From positions 1 to 33,338 of the forward strand of contig CALXFF010000021.1 of assembly GCA_944387525.1 (NCBI GenBank): a stretch of 33,338 nt of DNA, read 5' to 3'. Shown in pieces: positions 14,395-22,329 of this stretch. The DNA comes from an uncultured Clostridia bacterium. GTDB taxonomy: Bacteria; Bacillota; Clostridia; TANB77; CAG-508. A program made the position numbers and the translations under genes. Under the pieces are notes generated by a model. That model had not been told where the DNA came from. It worked only from the letters and a program-made list of their open reading frames with translations, and searched no databases. Each line of letters opens with the position of its first letter. Position 1 is the first letter of the stretch.

Positions 14395-16905
14395 ATGGGA
14401 AATATAGTATTACTAGATGAACTAACAATAAACAAAATAGCAGCAGGAGAAGTAATAGAAAGACCAGCATCTGTAATAAAAGAAATGGTAGAAAACTCAA
14501 TAGATGCAGGAGCAACAAACATAACAGTAGAAATAAAAAATGGAGGAATATCATATATAAAAGTAACAGACAATGGAAAAGGAATAGCACAAGACGACTT
14601 AGAAATAGCATTTGAAAGACATGCTACAAGTAAAATCAGAAGTGCAGATGATTTAGACACAGTAACATCAATGGGGTTTAGAGGTGAGGCATTAGCAAGT
14701 ATAGCAGCAATAGCAAATGTAGAAATGGTATCAAAAACAAAAGATCAAGATGTAGGATATAAAATAGTAGTACAAGCAGGAGATGTACTAGAAAAAGAAG
14801 AAACAGCTTGCCAAGTAGGAACATCAATCACAGTAAGAAACTTATTTTTCAATACACCAGTAAGATACAAATTTTTAAAAAAAGATTACACAGAAGCAGG
14901 ATATATTGAAGATGCAATAACAAGAATTGCTTTAGTAAATCCAAATATAGCAATAAAATTAATAAACACAGGAAAAACAGTAATACAAACAAATGGAAAT
15001 GGTGACATGAAAAGTGTAATATATAGTATTTATGGGAAAGACGTTGCAAATGCAATATTAGATGTAGATTACAAATATGAAGATATACATGTAACAGGAG
15101 TGATAGGAAAACCAGAAATAGCAAGGTCAAACCGTTCTAACCAGCTATTCTTTGTAAATAAAAGATATATCAAAGACAAAACGCTAACAGCTGCAACAGA
15201 GCAAAGTTATAAAGGGCTAATACCAATAGGAAAATTTGGTTTTGTAGTATTAAATATCGAAATGAATCCTGCAAAAGTTGATGTTAATGTACATCCAGCA
15301 AAACTAGAGGTTAGATTTGAAGAAGAAAGTAAAGTATTCCAAGCAATTTATCATTCAATAAAAGATACACTACTAAAAAGTGAATTAGTTGCAGATACTT
15401 CAAAACCAGAAGAAGTAAGTACAGCGATAAATAAAAGGGCATTAAGTTTTGATGAAAGATTGAAGAATTTAAGAGAATCTAAAAAAGAAAATCATCAACA
15501 AGGAGGACTATTTTCTTTTAGAAAGCAAAACGAAAAACAAATTGAGGAATATACAGATGAGGAAAGTAAAATAAAAACTAATATAATTGAGGATGTATTT
15601 AGAAGCAAAAATGGAAATATGGAAGAAACAAAAACTTCAATAGAAAAATCTGAAGAAAAAACAGATTCACAAAACACAAGTAACAAAATTGATTATACAA
15701 AGCCATTAGATACATCTGATGTATTAACACAATTAAAGAAAATGAAAGAAAAAATTGAGCAAGAATTACAAGAAAAGAATATTGTGCCAGCAACTTTAAT
15801 GGATAACACTGAAGAATATAAATTAAGTAAAGAAAATGTGAATAGAAACTACAGGGAAAATGATTCGGAGAATTTAAAAAACAGAGAAGATGATGAAAAA
15901 GAAACATCTAGCACAGAAAATGCAAACAATGATGAAAAAAATATTGAAAACAGAGGAGAAAATAAACAAAGCGAAGCAAATAAAGACGAAGCAAATAAAA
16001 ATGAAATAAATAAAGAAGAAGTTAAACAAAATCAAGAACAAGAAAAAGAACCAGTAGCAGATGCTCATAAAGCAATTGAAGAAATAAAAGACGAAGAAGT
16101 ACAAAAAGAATTCACTGAAATAAAACAAAAAATGCAAGAGCTAAATGATAATCCACAAGTAGTATCAGATGACTTTAATGAAATGTATGCAAAAATGTTT
16201 GGAAGAAGACCGATAACAGAAGAAACAGCAGAAGAAAAAGAAAAAGCAAAACAAGAATCAAAAATGAGTGCGGTAGACATAGTAAAAGACAACATATCTG
16301 TATTTGAACAAACAGAAGAATTCAAAAAGCCAACATATAAATTTATCGGAATAGTATTCAAAACATATATAATCCTTGAAATAGGAAATGAAATGTACAT
16401 TTTAGACCAACACGCAGCACATGAAAGAATAATGTATGAAAAAGTAAAGAAAAATTACTATAGTGAAACTAACAAAGATTCACAAATGTTATTATTGCCA
16501 GACATAATAACACTAACACATAAAGAAATGGATATAGCAAAAGACAACATGAAAATGTTTGAACAAGCAGGGTTTAGTTTAGAAGAATTTGGAGAAAATA
16601 CTATTAAGCTAACAGGAGTGCCAACTGTATGTATTGACTTAGATACAAAAGAGCTGTTCTTAGAAACATTAGATGAAATTAATACAGTTGCAAGAACTGC
16701 AAAACAAGAAAAAGAAGAAAAGTTTATTGCAACAGTAGCATGTAAAGCAGCAGTAAAAGCAAATATGGCATTAACAAGAGAAGAAGTGGAAAGTCTAATG
16801 GACAAGTTGCTTCAATTACCAAATCCATTTACATGCCCACATGGAAGGCCAACAGTAATTAAAATGACTAAGTATGATATTGAGAGAAAGTTCGCTAGAA
16901 AATAA
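14395..16905 (+). CDS. mutL: DNA mismatch repair endonuclease MutL
   Basis: 836 residues, long for MutL. The GHKL ATPase domain holds IAAGEVIERPASVIKEMVENS, DNGKGI and FRGEALASIAAI. NTPVRYKFLK and DVNVHPAKLEVRF follow. A charged Lys/Glu/Asn-rich linker of about 300 residues (about 340-640) joins it to the C-terminal domain. That domain carries the endonuclease motif DQHAAHERIMYE (Asp at 671), ACKAAVKAN and CPHGRPT. MutL of this type nicks the unmethylated strand itself, as expected for an organism without MutH. GGAGG lies 8 nt before the ATG. mutS is not in the window. A small membrane protein gene and miaA follow. Confidence 0.97.
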   Translation: MGNIVLLDELTINKIAAGEVIERPASVIKEMVENSIDAGATNITVEIKNGGISYIKVTDNGKGIAQDDLEIAFERHATSKIRSADDLDTVTSMGFRGEALASIAAIANVEMVSKTKDQDVGYKIVVQAGDVLEKEETACQVGTSITVRNLFFNTPVRYKFLKKDYTEAGYIEDAITRIALVNPNIAIKLINTGKTVIQTNGNGDMKSVIYSIYGKDVANAILDVDYKYEDIHVTGVIGKPEIARSNRSNQLFFVNKRYIKDKTLTAATEQSYKGLIPIGKFGFVVLNIEMNPAKVDVNVHPAKLEVRFEEESKVFQAIYHSIKDTLLKSELVADTSKPEEVSTAINKRALSFDERLKNLRESKKENHQQGGLFSFRKQNEKQIEEYTDEESKIKTNIIEDVFRSKNGNMEETKTSIEKSEEKTDSQNTSNKIDYTKPLDTSDVLTQLKKMKEKIEQELQEKNIVPATLMDNTEEYKLSKENVNRNYRENDSENLKNREDDEKETSSTENANNDEKNIENRGENKQSEANKDEANKNEINKEEVKQNQEQEKEPVADAHKAIEEIKDEEVQKEFTEIKQKMQELNDNPQVVSDDFNEMYAKMFGRRPITEETAEEKEKAKQESKMSAVDIVKDNISVFEQTEEFKKPTYKFIGIVFKTYIILEIGNEMYILDQHAAHERIMYEKVKKNYYSETNKDSQMLLLPDIITLTHKEMDIAKDNMKMFEQAGFSLEEFGENTIKLTGVPTVCIDLDTKELFLETLDEINTVARTAKQEKEEKFIATVACKAAVKANMALTREEVESLMDKLLQLPNPFTCPHGRPTVIKMTKYDIERKFARK

Positions 16906-16920
16906 GAAAGGAAGAAAAGC

Positions 16921-17367
16921 ATGGCATTTATAATTGTAATTGCATTAATTATATACTTTATAAACATAGCTTGGACTTGGAAAAGTCTTGGAGAAATCGA
17001 GAAAAACCAAAAAGTGATATTTATCATAGTAGGACTATTAATTTTATTCATAATAACACTAATAACATTTAATATATCTACAAAAAATGTAGCGTATCAA
17101 CATCAAGGACAAACACAGCTAATTAGAAATGTATTAGTAGCAATATTCACAGGAATTAATGGAGTTATAATTATGCCACAATTTGCAAAAATACTAGAAA
17201 AAGCAAAAAACGGAGATTTAGAAAAAAATCAAATAAGAAATAGAATTATTCTATGGGTTATAGTATTGATAATTTGTATAATTTTTGAATGTGGATATAT
17301 GGAAAGCACACAACAAGGAATAGTAAATATACAACATTCTTTACAGAATTCAAATCAGAATTTATAA
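16921..17367 (+). CDS. Four-helix membrane protein between mutL and miaA, unknown
   Basis: 148 residues with hydrophobic segments at about 2-18, 30-49, 70-84 and 105-121. The loop between segments 2 and 3 contains NVAYQHQGQTQ, and the C-terminal tail is Gln/Asn-rich and outside the membrane core. I recognise no family. It starts 16 nt after mutL with its own SD (AAAGGAAG), so it is probably cotranscribed with mutL and miaA. Codon use is like its neighbours. A role in mismatch repair is not implied by position alone. Confidence 0.7.
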   Translation: MAFIIVIALIIYFINIAWTWKSLGEIEKNQKVIFIIVGLLILFIITLITFNISTKNVAYQHQGQTQLIRNVLVAIFTGINGVIIMPQFAKILEKAKNGDLEKNQIRNRIILWVIVLIICIIFECGYMESTQQGIVNIQHSLQNSNQNL

Positions 17368-17427
17368 TGATAAAAAGTAAAATAAAAAGTTAGATATATA
17401 ATTGAGTAGTCGGAAGGAGGAATAAAG

Positions 17428-18399
17428 ATGTGTCTCCAAAAGGACAAAAATGTCCAAACGGAAACGTCCCCAAAAGGACAAAAAGAACAAGTTATAGTAA
17501 TTTGTGGACCTACAGCATCAGGAAAAACAGGACTTTCAATTGAACTTGCAAAAAAAATAAATGGAGAAATAGTATCAGCAGATTCAATGCAAATATATAA
17601 AGACATGAATATAGGAACTGCAAAACCAACAACTGAAGAAATTCAAGGGATAAAGCATTATTTAATAGACTTTGTTTCACCTGACGAAAGATACAGCGTA
17701 GCAGATTATAAAAAAGATGCCAAAAAAGCAATAAAAGAAATTATAGATAAAGGGAAAACTCCAATAGTTGTTGGAGGCACAGGATTATATGTTGATAGTT
17801 TGATATATGAAATAGAATATCCAGAAATAGAATTTGATGAAGAATATCGTAAAGAACTAGAAAAAATAGTTGATGAAAAAGGGTTAGAATATGTATATGA
17901 AAAAGCAAAAGAAATAGATCCACAAGCGATAGAAAAAATAAGCAAAAATGATGCAAAAAGAATTCTTAGAATCTTAGAAATATATCATGCAACAGGAAAA
18001 AACAAAACTGAGCAAGAAATTGAATCAAGAAAAAAAGAAGTAGAATATGATTATAAAGTTTATGCAATTAATTGGGATAGAGAAACTCTATACGAAAGAA
18101 TAAATAAAAGAGTGGATAACATGATAGAACAAGGATTAATAGAAGAAGTTGAGAAAATATCAAAAAAATATAATAAATTTCCAACAGCAATGCAAGGATT
18201 AGGATATAAAGAAGTTGTAGAATATCTAAAAGGAAATTCTACAAAAGAAGAAATGATAGAAAAAATAAAAAAAGAAACGAGACACTATGCAAAAAGACAA
18301 TTAACTTGGTTTAGAAAAAATAAGCAAACTATATGGCTAGATGGGGAAAAGCTAACAGAGTATAATGTGAATTTAATTTGTAGTGATTGTAATATTTAA
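17428..18399 (+). CDS. miaA: tRNA dimethylallyltransferase MiaA with REP-encoded N-terminus
   Basis: Transfers the dimethylallyl group to A37 of tRNAs reading U-starting codons. The P-loop GPTASGKT is at about residues 27-34, followed by SADSMQIYKDMNIGTAKP, GGTGLYVDSLIY and the C-terminal ETRHYAKRQLTWFRK block. 323 residues. AAGGAGG lies 7 nt before ATG 17428, so this start is firm. Yet residues 2 to about 20 (CLQKDKNVQTETSPKGQK) are encoded by a REP-like repeat inserted directly behind the start codon. The normal protein resumes at VIVICGPT. The extension is polar and probably disordered. A second repeat begins right after the stop codon. Confidence 0.95.
   Translation: MCLQKDKNVQTETSPKGQKEQVIVICGPTASGKTGLSIELAKKINGEIVSADSMQIYKDMNIGTAKPTTEEIQGIKHYLIDFVSPDERYSVADYKKDAKKAIKEIIDKGKTPIVVGGTGLYVDSLIYEIEYPEIEFDEEYRKELEKIVDEKGLEYVYEKAKEIDPQAIEKISKNDAKRILRILEIYHATGKNKTEQEIESRKKEVEYDYKVYAINWDRETLYERINKRVDNMIEQGLIEEVEKISKKYNKFPTAMQGLGYKEVVEYLKGNSTKEEMIEKIKKETRHYAKRQLTWFRKNKQTIWLDGEKLTEYNVNLICSDCNI
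17431..17485. repeat. REP-like element inside the 5' end of miaA
   Basis: It contains CCAAAAGGACAAAA twice (near 17436 and 17470), a small hairpin GGACA-AAAA-TGTCC, and GAAACGTCCCCAAAAGGAC, shared exactly over 23 bases with 2200-2222. It is translated in frame as the miaA N-terminus. Confidence 0.8.
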
Positions 18400-18461
18400 A
18401 AAAGTGGCGTCCCTAAAGTATCCAAAAATGGTCAGTCCGAACCTGTCCCCAAACTAACCAA
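18400..18461. repeat. RAYT-family REP element, copy 1 (after miaA)
   Basis: Begins at the base after the miaA stop codon. It reads AAGTGGCGTCCCTAAAG, then CCAAAAATGGTCAGTCCGAA and CCTGTCCCCAAACT. It matches the two copies that flank the RAYT gene and has the same orientation as the downstream copy. Confidence 0.88.
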
Positions 18462-18481
18462 TGAAAGGAATGAAGAAGATA

Positions 18482-19756
18482 TTGGAAAAGCAAAATAAAG
18501 AACAAGAGAAAACAACTAAAAAAACAATATTAAACCAGAAAAAGAAGATAATATTAAATATCATAATTGTAGCAGTTCTTATTTATGTTATATATGCAAT
18601 ATATCTTCTTATTAAAGAGCCGACAAACATATTTACAATAGAAGAAGGAACATTGTATCAAGAAGAGACTGATATAGGATATGTTATAAGAAAAGAAACG
18701 GTAGTAAGAGGAAATAACTATAAAAACGGAATGGAGCAAATAAAGGCAGAAGGTGAAAGAGCAGCCAAGAATGAAAATATATTTAGATATTACAGCACAA
18801 ATGAAGAAAGTTTAAAACAAAAAATAGCAGAGCTAGATGAGCAAATTCAAACTGCAATGACAGAAAACACTAATATATTTTCAGCTGATATAAAATCATT
18901 AGAAGACCAAATAGATGAAAAATTAAAAGAAATTAATCAAATTACAGATGTAACAACATTAACTGAATACAAAAAAGAAATTGATAATTTGATTACAAAA
19001 AAAGCAAAAATAGCAGGAGATTTAAGCCCACAAGGTTCATATTTAAATCAATTAATAGAAGAAAGAAAACAATATGAAAGTCAGCTAAATTCAGGTGCTG
19101 AATATGTTAAAGCACCTATGAGTGGAATAGTGTCATATAAAGTAGATGGACTAGAAGAAACACTAACACCAGATAATTTTGGAAGTATAAATAAAGAATT
19201 TTTAGAAAAATTAAACTTAAAAACTGGAGAAATTGTAGCAACAAGCGAAGAAGCGGGTAAAGTTATTGATAATTTTGCATGTTACATTGCAACAATATCA
19301 TCATCTGAAGAAGCAAAACAAGCTGAAGTTGGAGATGACGTAAAAGTTAGATTATCAAATAATGCAGAAATATCAGCAGAAATAATCAGTATATCACAAG
19401 AAAATGAAAATGAGGTTTTACTAATACTAAAAGTTAATGAACAAATAGAAGAACTTATAAATTACAGAAAAATATCATTTGACTTAATATGGTGGGATGA
19501 AACTGGATTAAAAATACCAAATGAAGCAATCGTCGAAATAGATGGACTAAAATATGTTGTTAGAAATAGGGCTGGATATTTAAATAAAATACTTGTAAAT
19601 GTTACAAAACAAGGGGAAGATTACTCTATTGTACAACCGTATACAACAGAAGAATTAAAAGAATTAGGCTTTTCAAATGAAGAAATAAATTCATACAGAA
19701 AGATTTCTTTGTATGATGAAATTGTATTAAATCCAGATTTAAGTGAAGTAGAATAA
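18482..19756 (+). CDS. HlyD-like membrane-anchored protein upstream of sepF
   Basis: 424 residues from TTG 18482, which lies 12 nt after AAAGGA. ATG 18461 overlaps the repeat and has no SD; ATG 18470 abuts the SD. A Lys-rich N-terminus and one membrane helix (about 22-42) are followed by a coiled-coil region (about 95-195). A lipoyl/beta-barrel type part then contains VKAPMSGIVSYKVDG, the hallmark of HlyD/AcrA adaptor proteins. In Clostridia a protein of this type commonly precedes sepF and is annotated HlyD family. With no outer membrane and no transporter gene beside it, its job is probably in the envelope near the division genes, but this is inference. Confidence 0.78.
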   Translation: MEKQNKEQEKTTKKTILNQKKKIILNIIIVAVLIYVIYAIYLLIKEPTNIFTIEEGTLYQEETDIGYVIRKETVVRGNNYKNGMEQIKAEGERAAKNENIFRYYSTNEESLKQKIAELDEQIQTAMTENTNIFSADIKSLEDQIDEKLKEINQITDVTTLTEYKKEIDNLITKKAKIAGDLSPQGSYLNQLIEERKQYESQLNSGAEYVKAPMSGIVSYKVDGLEETLTPDNFGSINKEFLEKLNLKTGEIVATSEEAGKVIDNFACYIATISSSEEAKQAEVGDDVKVRLSNNAEISAEIISISQENENEVLLILKVNEQIEELINYRKISFDLIWWDETGLKIPNEAIVEIDGLKYVVRNRAGYLNKILVNVTKQGEDYSIVQPYTTEELKELGFSNEEINSYRKISLYDEIVLNPDLSEVE

Positions 19757-19810
19757 ATATTACAAAAACATTACAAAAATATTAAAATTTAATTACATTC
19801 GTAAAAAATA

Positions 19811-19839
19811 TTGACATTATGGCAAAAAAAGTAGATACT
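19811..19839 (+). promoter_or_regulatory. SigA-type promoter for sepF-divIVA
   Basis: TTGACA (19811-19816), 17-bp spacer, GATACT (19834-19839), 43 bp before the sepF start codon. Confidence 0.75.
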
Positions 19840-19881
19840 TAGTATGTCAAAACAAAGGAAGTAAATTTAGGAGGTTTTTTT

Positions 19882-20370
19882 ATGTCAGGAGCTTTAATGA
19901 ATAAAGTATGGGATTTATTTGGGATGGACTCAGCCGAGCCAGAAGAATACGAGGATGAAAACATCTATGAATATGATGATGAGGATGAAGAAGTAGAAGA
20001 TAAAAAACTATTTGGAAGAAAAAACAAGGACAGAGAAAAAGTAGTTTCTATGCCACAAACTCAAACAAATGCAATAAAAATGGTTATATCACAACCAACT
20101 ACATTTGAACAATCAGATGAAATATGTAGTTTCTTAAAAGAGAAAAAATCTGTTATAGTAAATTTGGAATATGTTAACAAAGATGTAGCAAGAAGAATTG
20201 TTGACTTTATTAGTGGTGGAGTATATGCATTAGATGGATATATCCAAAAAGTTTCAAACTCAATATTCTTAGTTGCACCATCAAACTATGAAATAACAAA
20301 TGAAATGGCAAGAGAAGAAATGAAAAGCAAACTTTCTGTATCTTGGTTAAAAAATAATGGAATAAACTAA
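19882..20370 (+). CDS. sepF: Cell division protein SepF
   Basis: 162 residues, normal length. SepF binds FtsZ and the membrane and polymerises into rings at the septum. The N-terminus (MSGALMNKVWDLFGM) is the amphipathic membrane-binding helix. An acidic linker rich in Glu, Asp and Tyr follows (about 18-47). The SepF domain runs from about residue 60: KMVISQPTTFEQSDEI, KKSVIVNLEYVNKDVARRIVDF and SGGVYALDG are characteristic. AGGAGG lies 7-8 nt before the ATG. It has its own promoter and is followed by divIVA, the usual order in Firmicutes. Confidence 0.96.
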   Translation: MSGALMNKVWDLFGMDSAEPEEYEDENIYEYDDEDEEVEDKKLFGRKNKDREKVVSMPQTQTNAIKMVISQPTTFEQSDEICSFLKEKKSVIVNLEYVNKDVARRIVDFISGGVYALDGYIQKVSNSIFLVAPSNYEITNEMAREEMKSKLSVSWLKNNGIN

Positions 20371-20407
20371 TAACACTATTTTATACCTAAGGGAAGGAAT
20401 GATAAAT

Positions 20408-20863
20408 TTGATTACACCATTAGATATCGAAAATAAAAAATTTTCTAAGCAAATGATGAATGGATACAATGTAGAAGAAGTAGATGATTTTTTAGACGAA
20501 TTGACATTAGATTACACAAAGAATTATAAAGAAGTAAATGAACTAAGAGATAAAGTTGAAGAATTAAATAAAAGTTTGGAACATTACAAAACAATTGAAG
20601 AAACTCTTCAAAATACATTAGTAATGGCTCAATCAACAGCTGAAGATGTCAAAAAAGTAGCAAGACAACAAGCAGACCAAATAATAAATGAAGCAAAAGG
20701 CACAGCTCAAAAACAAGCAAGTGATTTAGATAATGAAATAGTTGCAAAAAAGAAGGAATTAGAAGACGTAAAAAAACAATTTGATATATATAAAGCAAAA
20801 ATGGAATCATTATTAATTTCTCAACTAGAATTATTAAAAGATATTAACAAAGATGATGCATAA
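20408..20863 (+). CDS. divIVA: DivIVA-domain protein
   Basis: 151 residues from TTG 20408. I choose TTG over ATG 20399 because AAGGA sits 9 nt before TTG but abuts the ATG, and because it yields MITPLDIENKKFS, the canonical DivIVA N-terminus. The lipid-binding N-terminal domain continues with NGYNVEEVDDFLDEL, and the rest is one long coiled coil (about 25-145). DivIVA marks curved membrane at septa and poles and recruits division or polarity proteins. The chain is shorter than B. subtilis DivIVA at its C-terminus. It lies 28 nt behind sepF and ends at a terminator. Confidence 0.93.
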   Translation: MITPLDIENKKFSKQMMNGYNVEEVDDFLDELTLDYTKNYKEVNELRDKVEELNKSLEHYKTIEETLQNTLVMAQSTAEDVKKVARQQADQIINEAKGTAQKQASDLDNEIVAKKKELEDVKKQFDIYKAKMESLLISQLELLKDINKDDA

Positions 20864-20883
20864 ATTATTTATTACAAAAGATG

Positions 20884-20914
20884 AAGGCTATCCCAAAAAG
20901 ATAGTCTTATTTTT
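20884..20914 (+). terminator. Intrinsic terminator after divIVA
   Basis: Stem AAGGCTATC / GATAGTCTT (one G-T pair) with loop CCAAAAA and a T-rich tail. Confidence 0.8.
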
Positions 20915-20975
20915 GTCATACTACAAAAATATGTTACAGAACTATTAAATATATGTTACATTTCTATTAATAGTA

Positions 20976-21003
20976 TTGACTTTGATTGAAAAAAGAATAA
21001 AAT
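20976..21003 (+). promoter_or_regulatory. Probable promoter for rsmD
   Basis: TTGACT (20976-20981), 16-bp spacer, TAAAAT (20998-21003). Confidence 0.55.
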
Positions 21004-21024
21004 AGTAGTATCAAAGAAAGGACG

Positions 21025-21093
21025 ATTTGAAAAATAATCAGCATCTTGCGTTGCTAAGCTCGTTTGCTAGCAATATACTAATTTTTTTCAAAT
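21025..21093. repeat. Palindromic element in the rsmD leader
   Basis: Outer arms ATTTGAAAAAT (21025-21035) and ATTTTTTTCAAAT (21081-21093) enclose CAGCATCTTGCGTTGCTAAG and the inner repeat TTGCTA...TAGCAA. It separates a good SD (AAAGGA, 21017-21022) from the rsmD ATG at 21108. Confidence 0.65.
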
Positions 21094-21107
21094 TGAAATA
21101 AGAAATC

Positions 21108-21663
21108 ATGAGAATTATTGCAGGAGAAAAGCGTGGCACAAAATTATATACACTAGAAGGATTAAACACAAGACCTACGCTAGATAGAGTAAAAGAATCT
21201 TTATTTAATATTATACAATCAGAAATAAGAGACAGTATTTTTTTGGACATATTTGCAGGAAGTGGTGCAATAGGATTAGAAGCAGTAAGTAGAGGAGCAA
21301 AAAAAGCGATACTTTGTGATAACAATAAACAAGCAATACAAATAATAAAAAAGAATATTGAAAAAACACGGATATCAAGACAAAGTAGAACTTTATCAAA
21401 TGCAATTTAATGAATTAATAGAAAACAAACTAAAAGAAAAAGTAGATATTGTATATTTAGATCCACCATATAAGACAAATTACGCAATTGATGCAATCAA
21501 AGTATTGATTAAAAAGGAAATCTTAAAAAGTGATAGTATAATAATAATAGAAACAGACCAAAAAGAAGAAATAAAAGAACAACTAGAAAATTTAGATATA
21601 GATATTATAGATGAAAGAAAATATGGAAGAGCAAATCTAATATTTTTACAATACAAAAATTAA
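21108..21663 (+). CDS. rsmD: 16S rRNA (guanine966-N2)-methyltransferase RsmD, +1 frameshift required
   Basis: Joined across the shift it is 184 residues, the normal RsmD length. It methylates G966 of 16S rRNA during 30S assembly. The first frame holds MRIIAGEKRGTKL, NTRPTLDRVKESLFNI and the SAM-binding motif DIFAGSGAIGLEAVSRGA. The second holds the catalytic motif LDPPY and the family end KYGRANLIFL. The zero frame would stop at 21408-21410, before the catalytic motif. Skipping C21369 gives NIEKT-GYQDKVELYQMQF, which reads as normal RsmD. Retention of all motifs on both sides suggests that the gene is functional or very recently damaged. The ATG has only a weak adjacent SD. Confidence 0.82.
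21366..21376 (+). other. Putative +1 frameshift site, ACA-CGG-ATATC
   Basis: Codon ACA (21366-21368) is followed by CGG (21369-21371). Skipping C21369 restores GGA-TAT-CAA (Gly-Tyr-Gln), matching the family. It shares CGGATATC with the HD-gene site. The overlap of open frames limits the shift to 21349-21410. Confidence 0.6.
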
Positions 21664-21731
21664 AATTTTATATTGTAAAAAATAGCATTGCACTGAAAAA
21701 AGAAGGTTTAAGCTAAGAAAGGGGTAAAACC

Positions 21732-22235
21732 ATGGAAATATTTACATTATTAGAAACATTGGAGGATTTATTAGAAAGAAGCAGAAATCTGCCATTCTCT
21801 TCAAAGGGAATAGTAGATAAAGATGAAATGCTTGATTTAATAAAAGAAATTAGATTAAAACTTCCAGATGAACTAAAACAAGCTAAATGGGTTAAAGAAG
21901 AAAGACAACGTATATTAGTAGAAGCTCAAAAAGAAGCAGATGGAATTGTTAAAGAAGCAGAAAATAGAATAATTGCAATGATAGATGAACATGAAATTAC
22001 AAGAAAAGCATATGACCAAAAAACAGAAATTATCGAAACAGCTAATGAAATGTCAAGAGAAATTTCTAAAGGTACTAAAGAATATGCAGATAGTCTTCTT
22101 GCAAATACTGAAAATGTATTAAATGATACTTTAAATAAATTGGGAACTAATATGACAGAAGCCTTGAATTTAATGCAAATTTCTTTGGAGGATACAATTA
22201 AAACAATTCAAAATAGTAGAAAAGAGTTGAAATAG
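21732..22235 (+). CDS. Coiled-coil cytoplasmic protein of the rsmD region (often annotated ATPase subunit H-like)
   Basis: 167 residues, soluble. The N-terminal part has LEDLLERSRNLPFSSKGIVD and EMLDLIKEIRLKLPDEL, followed by a long helix rich in Glu, Lys and Ala (VEAQKEADGIVKEAENRII). Proteins with this layout occur downstream of rsmD in Clostridia. They are often labelled as ATPase or V-ATPase subunit H-like, a label based on the coiled coil rather than on any shown activity. The helix pattern is also like DivIVA tails. SD AAAGGGG lies before the ATG. It ends shortly before a palindromic element and ftsK. Confidence 0.7.
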   Translation: MEIFTLLETLEDLLERSRNLPFSSKGIVDKDEMLDLIKEIRLKLPDELKQAKWVKEERQRILVEAQKEADGIVKEAENRIIAMIDEHEITRKAYDQKTEIIETANEMSREISKGTKEYADSLLANTENVLNDTLNKLGTNMTEALNLMQISLEDTIKTIQNSRKELK

Positions 22236-22244
22236 ATAGCAATC

Positions 22245-22304
22245 AGAAGTCGGATATCAGAAGTCAATATTGTTTATGTCATGGACTTTTGGTTTCCGGC
22301 TTTT
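22245..22304. repeat. Imperfect palindrome before ftsK
   Basis: Left arm 22245-22265 (direct repeat AGAAGTC-GGATATC-AGAAGTC) pairs with right arm 22284-22304 over 15 of 21 positions, with several further G-U pairs. It also contains CGGATATC at 22251-22258, here non-coding. Confidence 0.55.
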
Positions 22305-22329
22305 AATTAGAAAGGATGGTAAAAATATA

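Noticed and set aside
21358..21663. A separate gene starting at TTG 21358
   Set aside because: It lacks an SD and begins in the middle of the RsmD fold; together with the upstream frame it completes RsmD.
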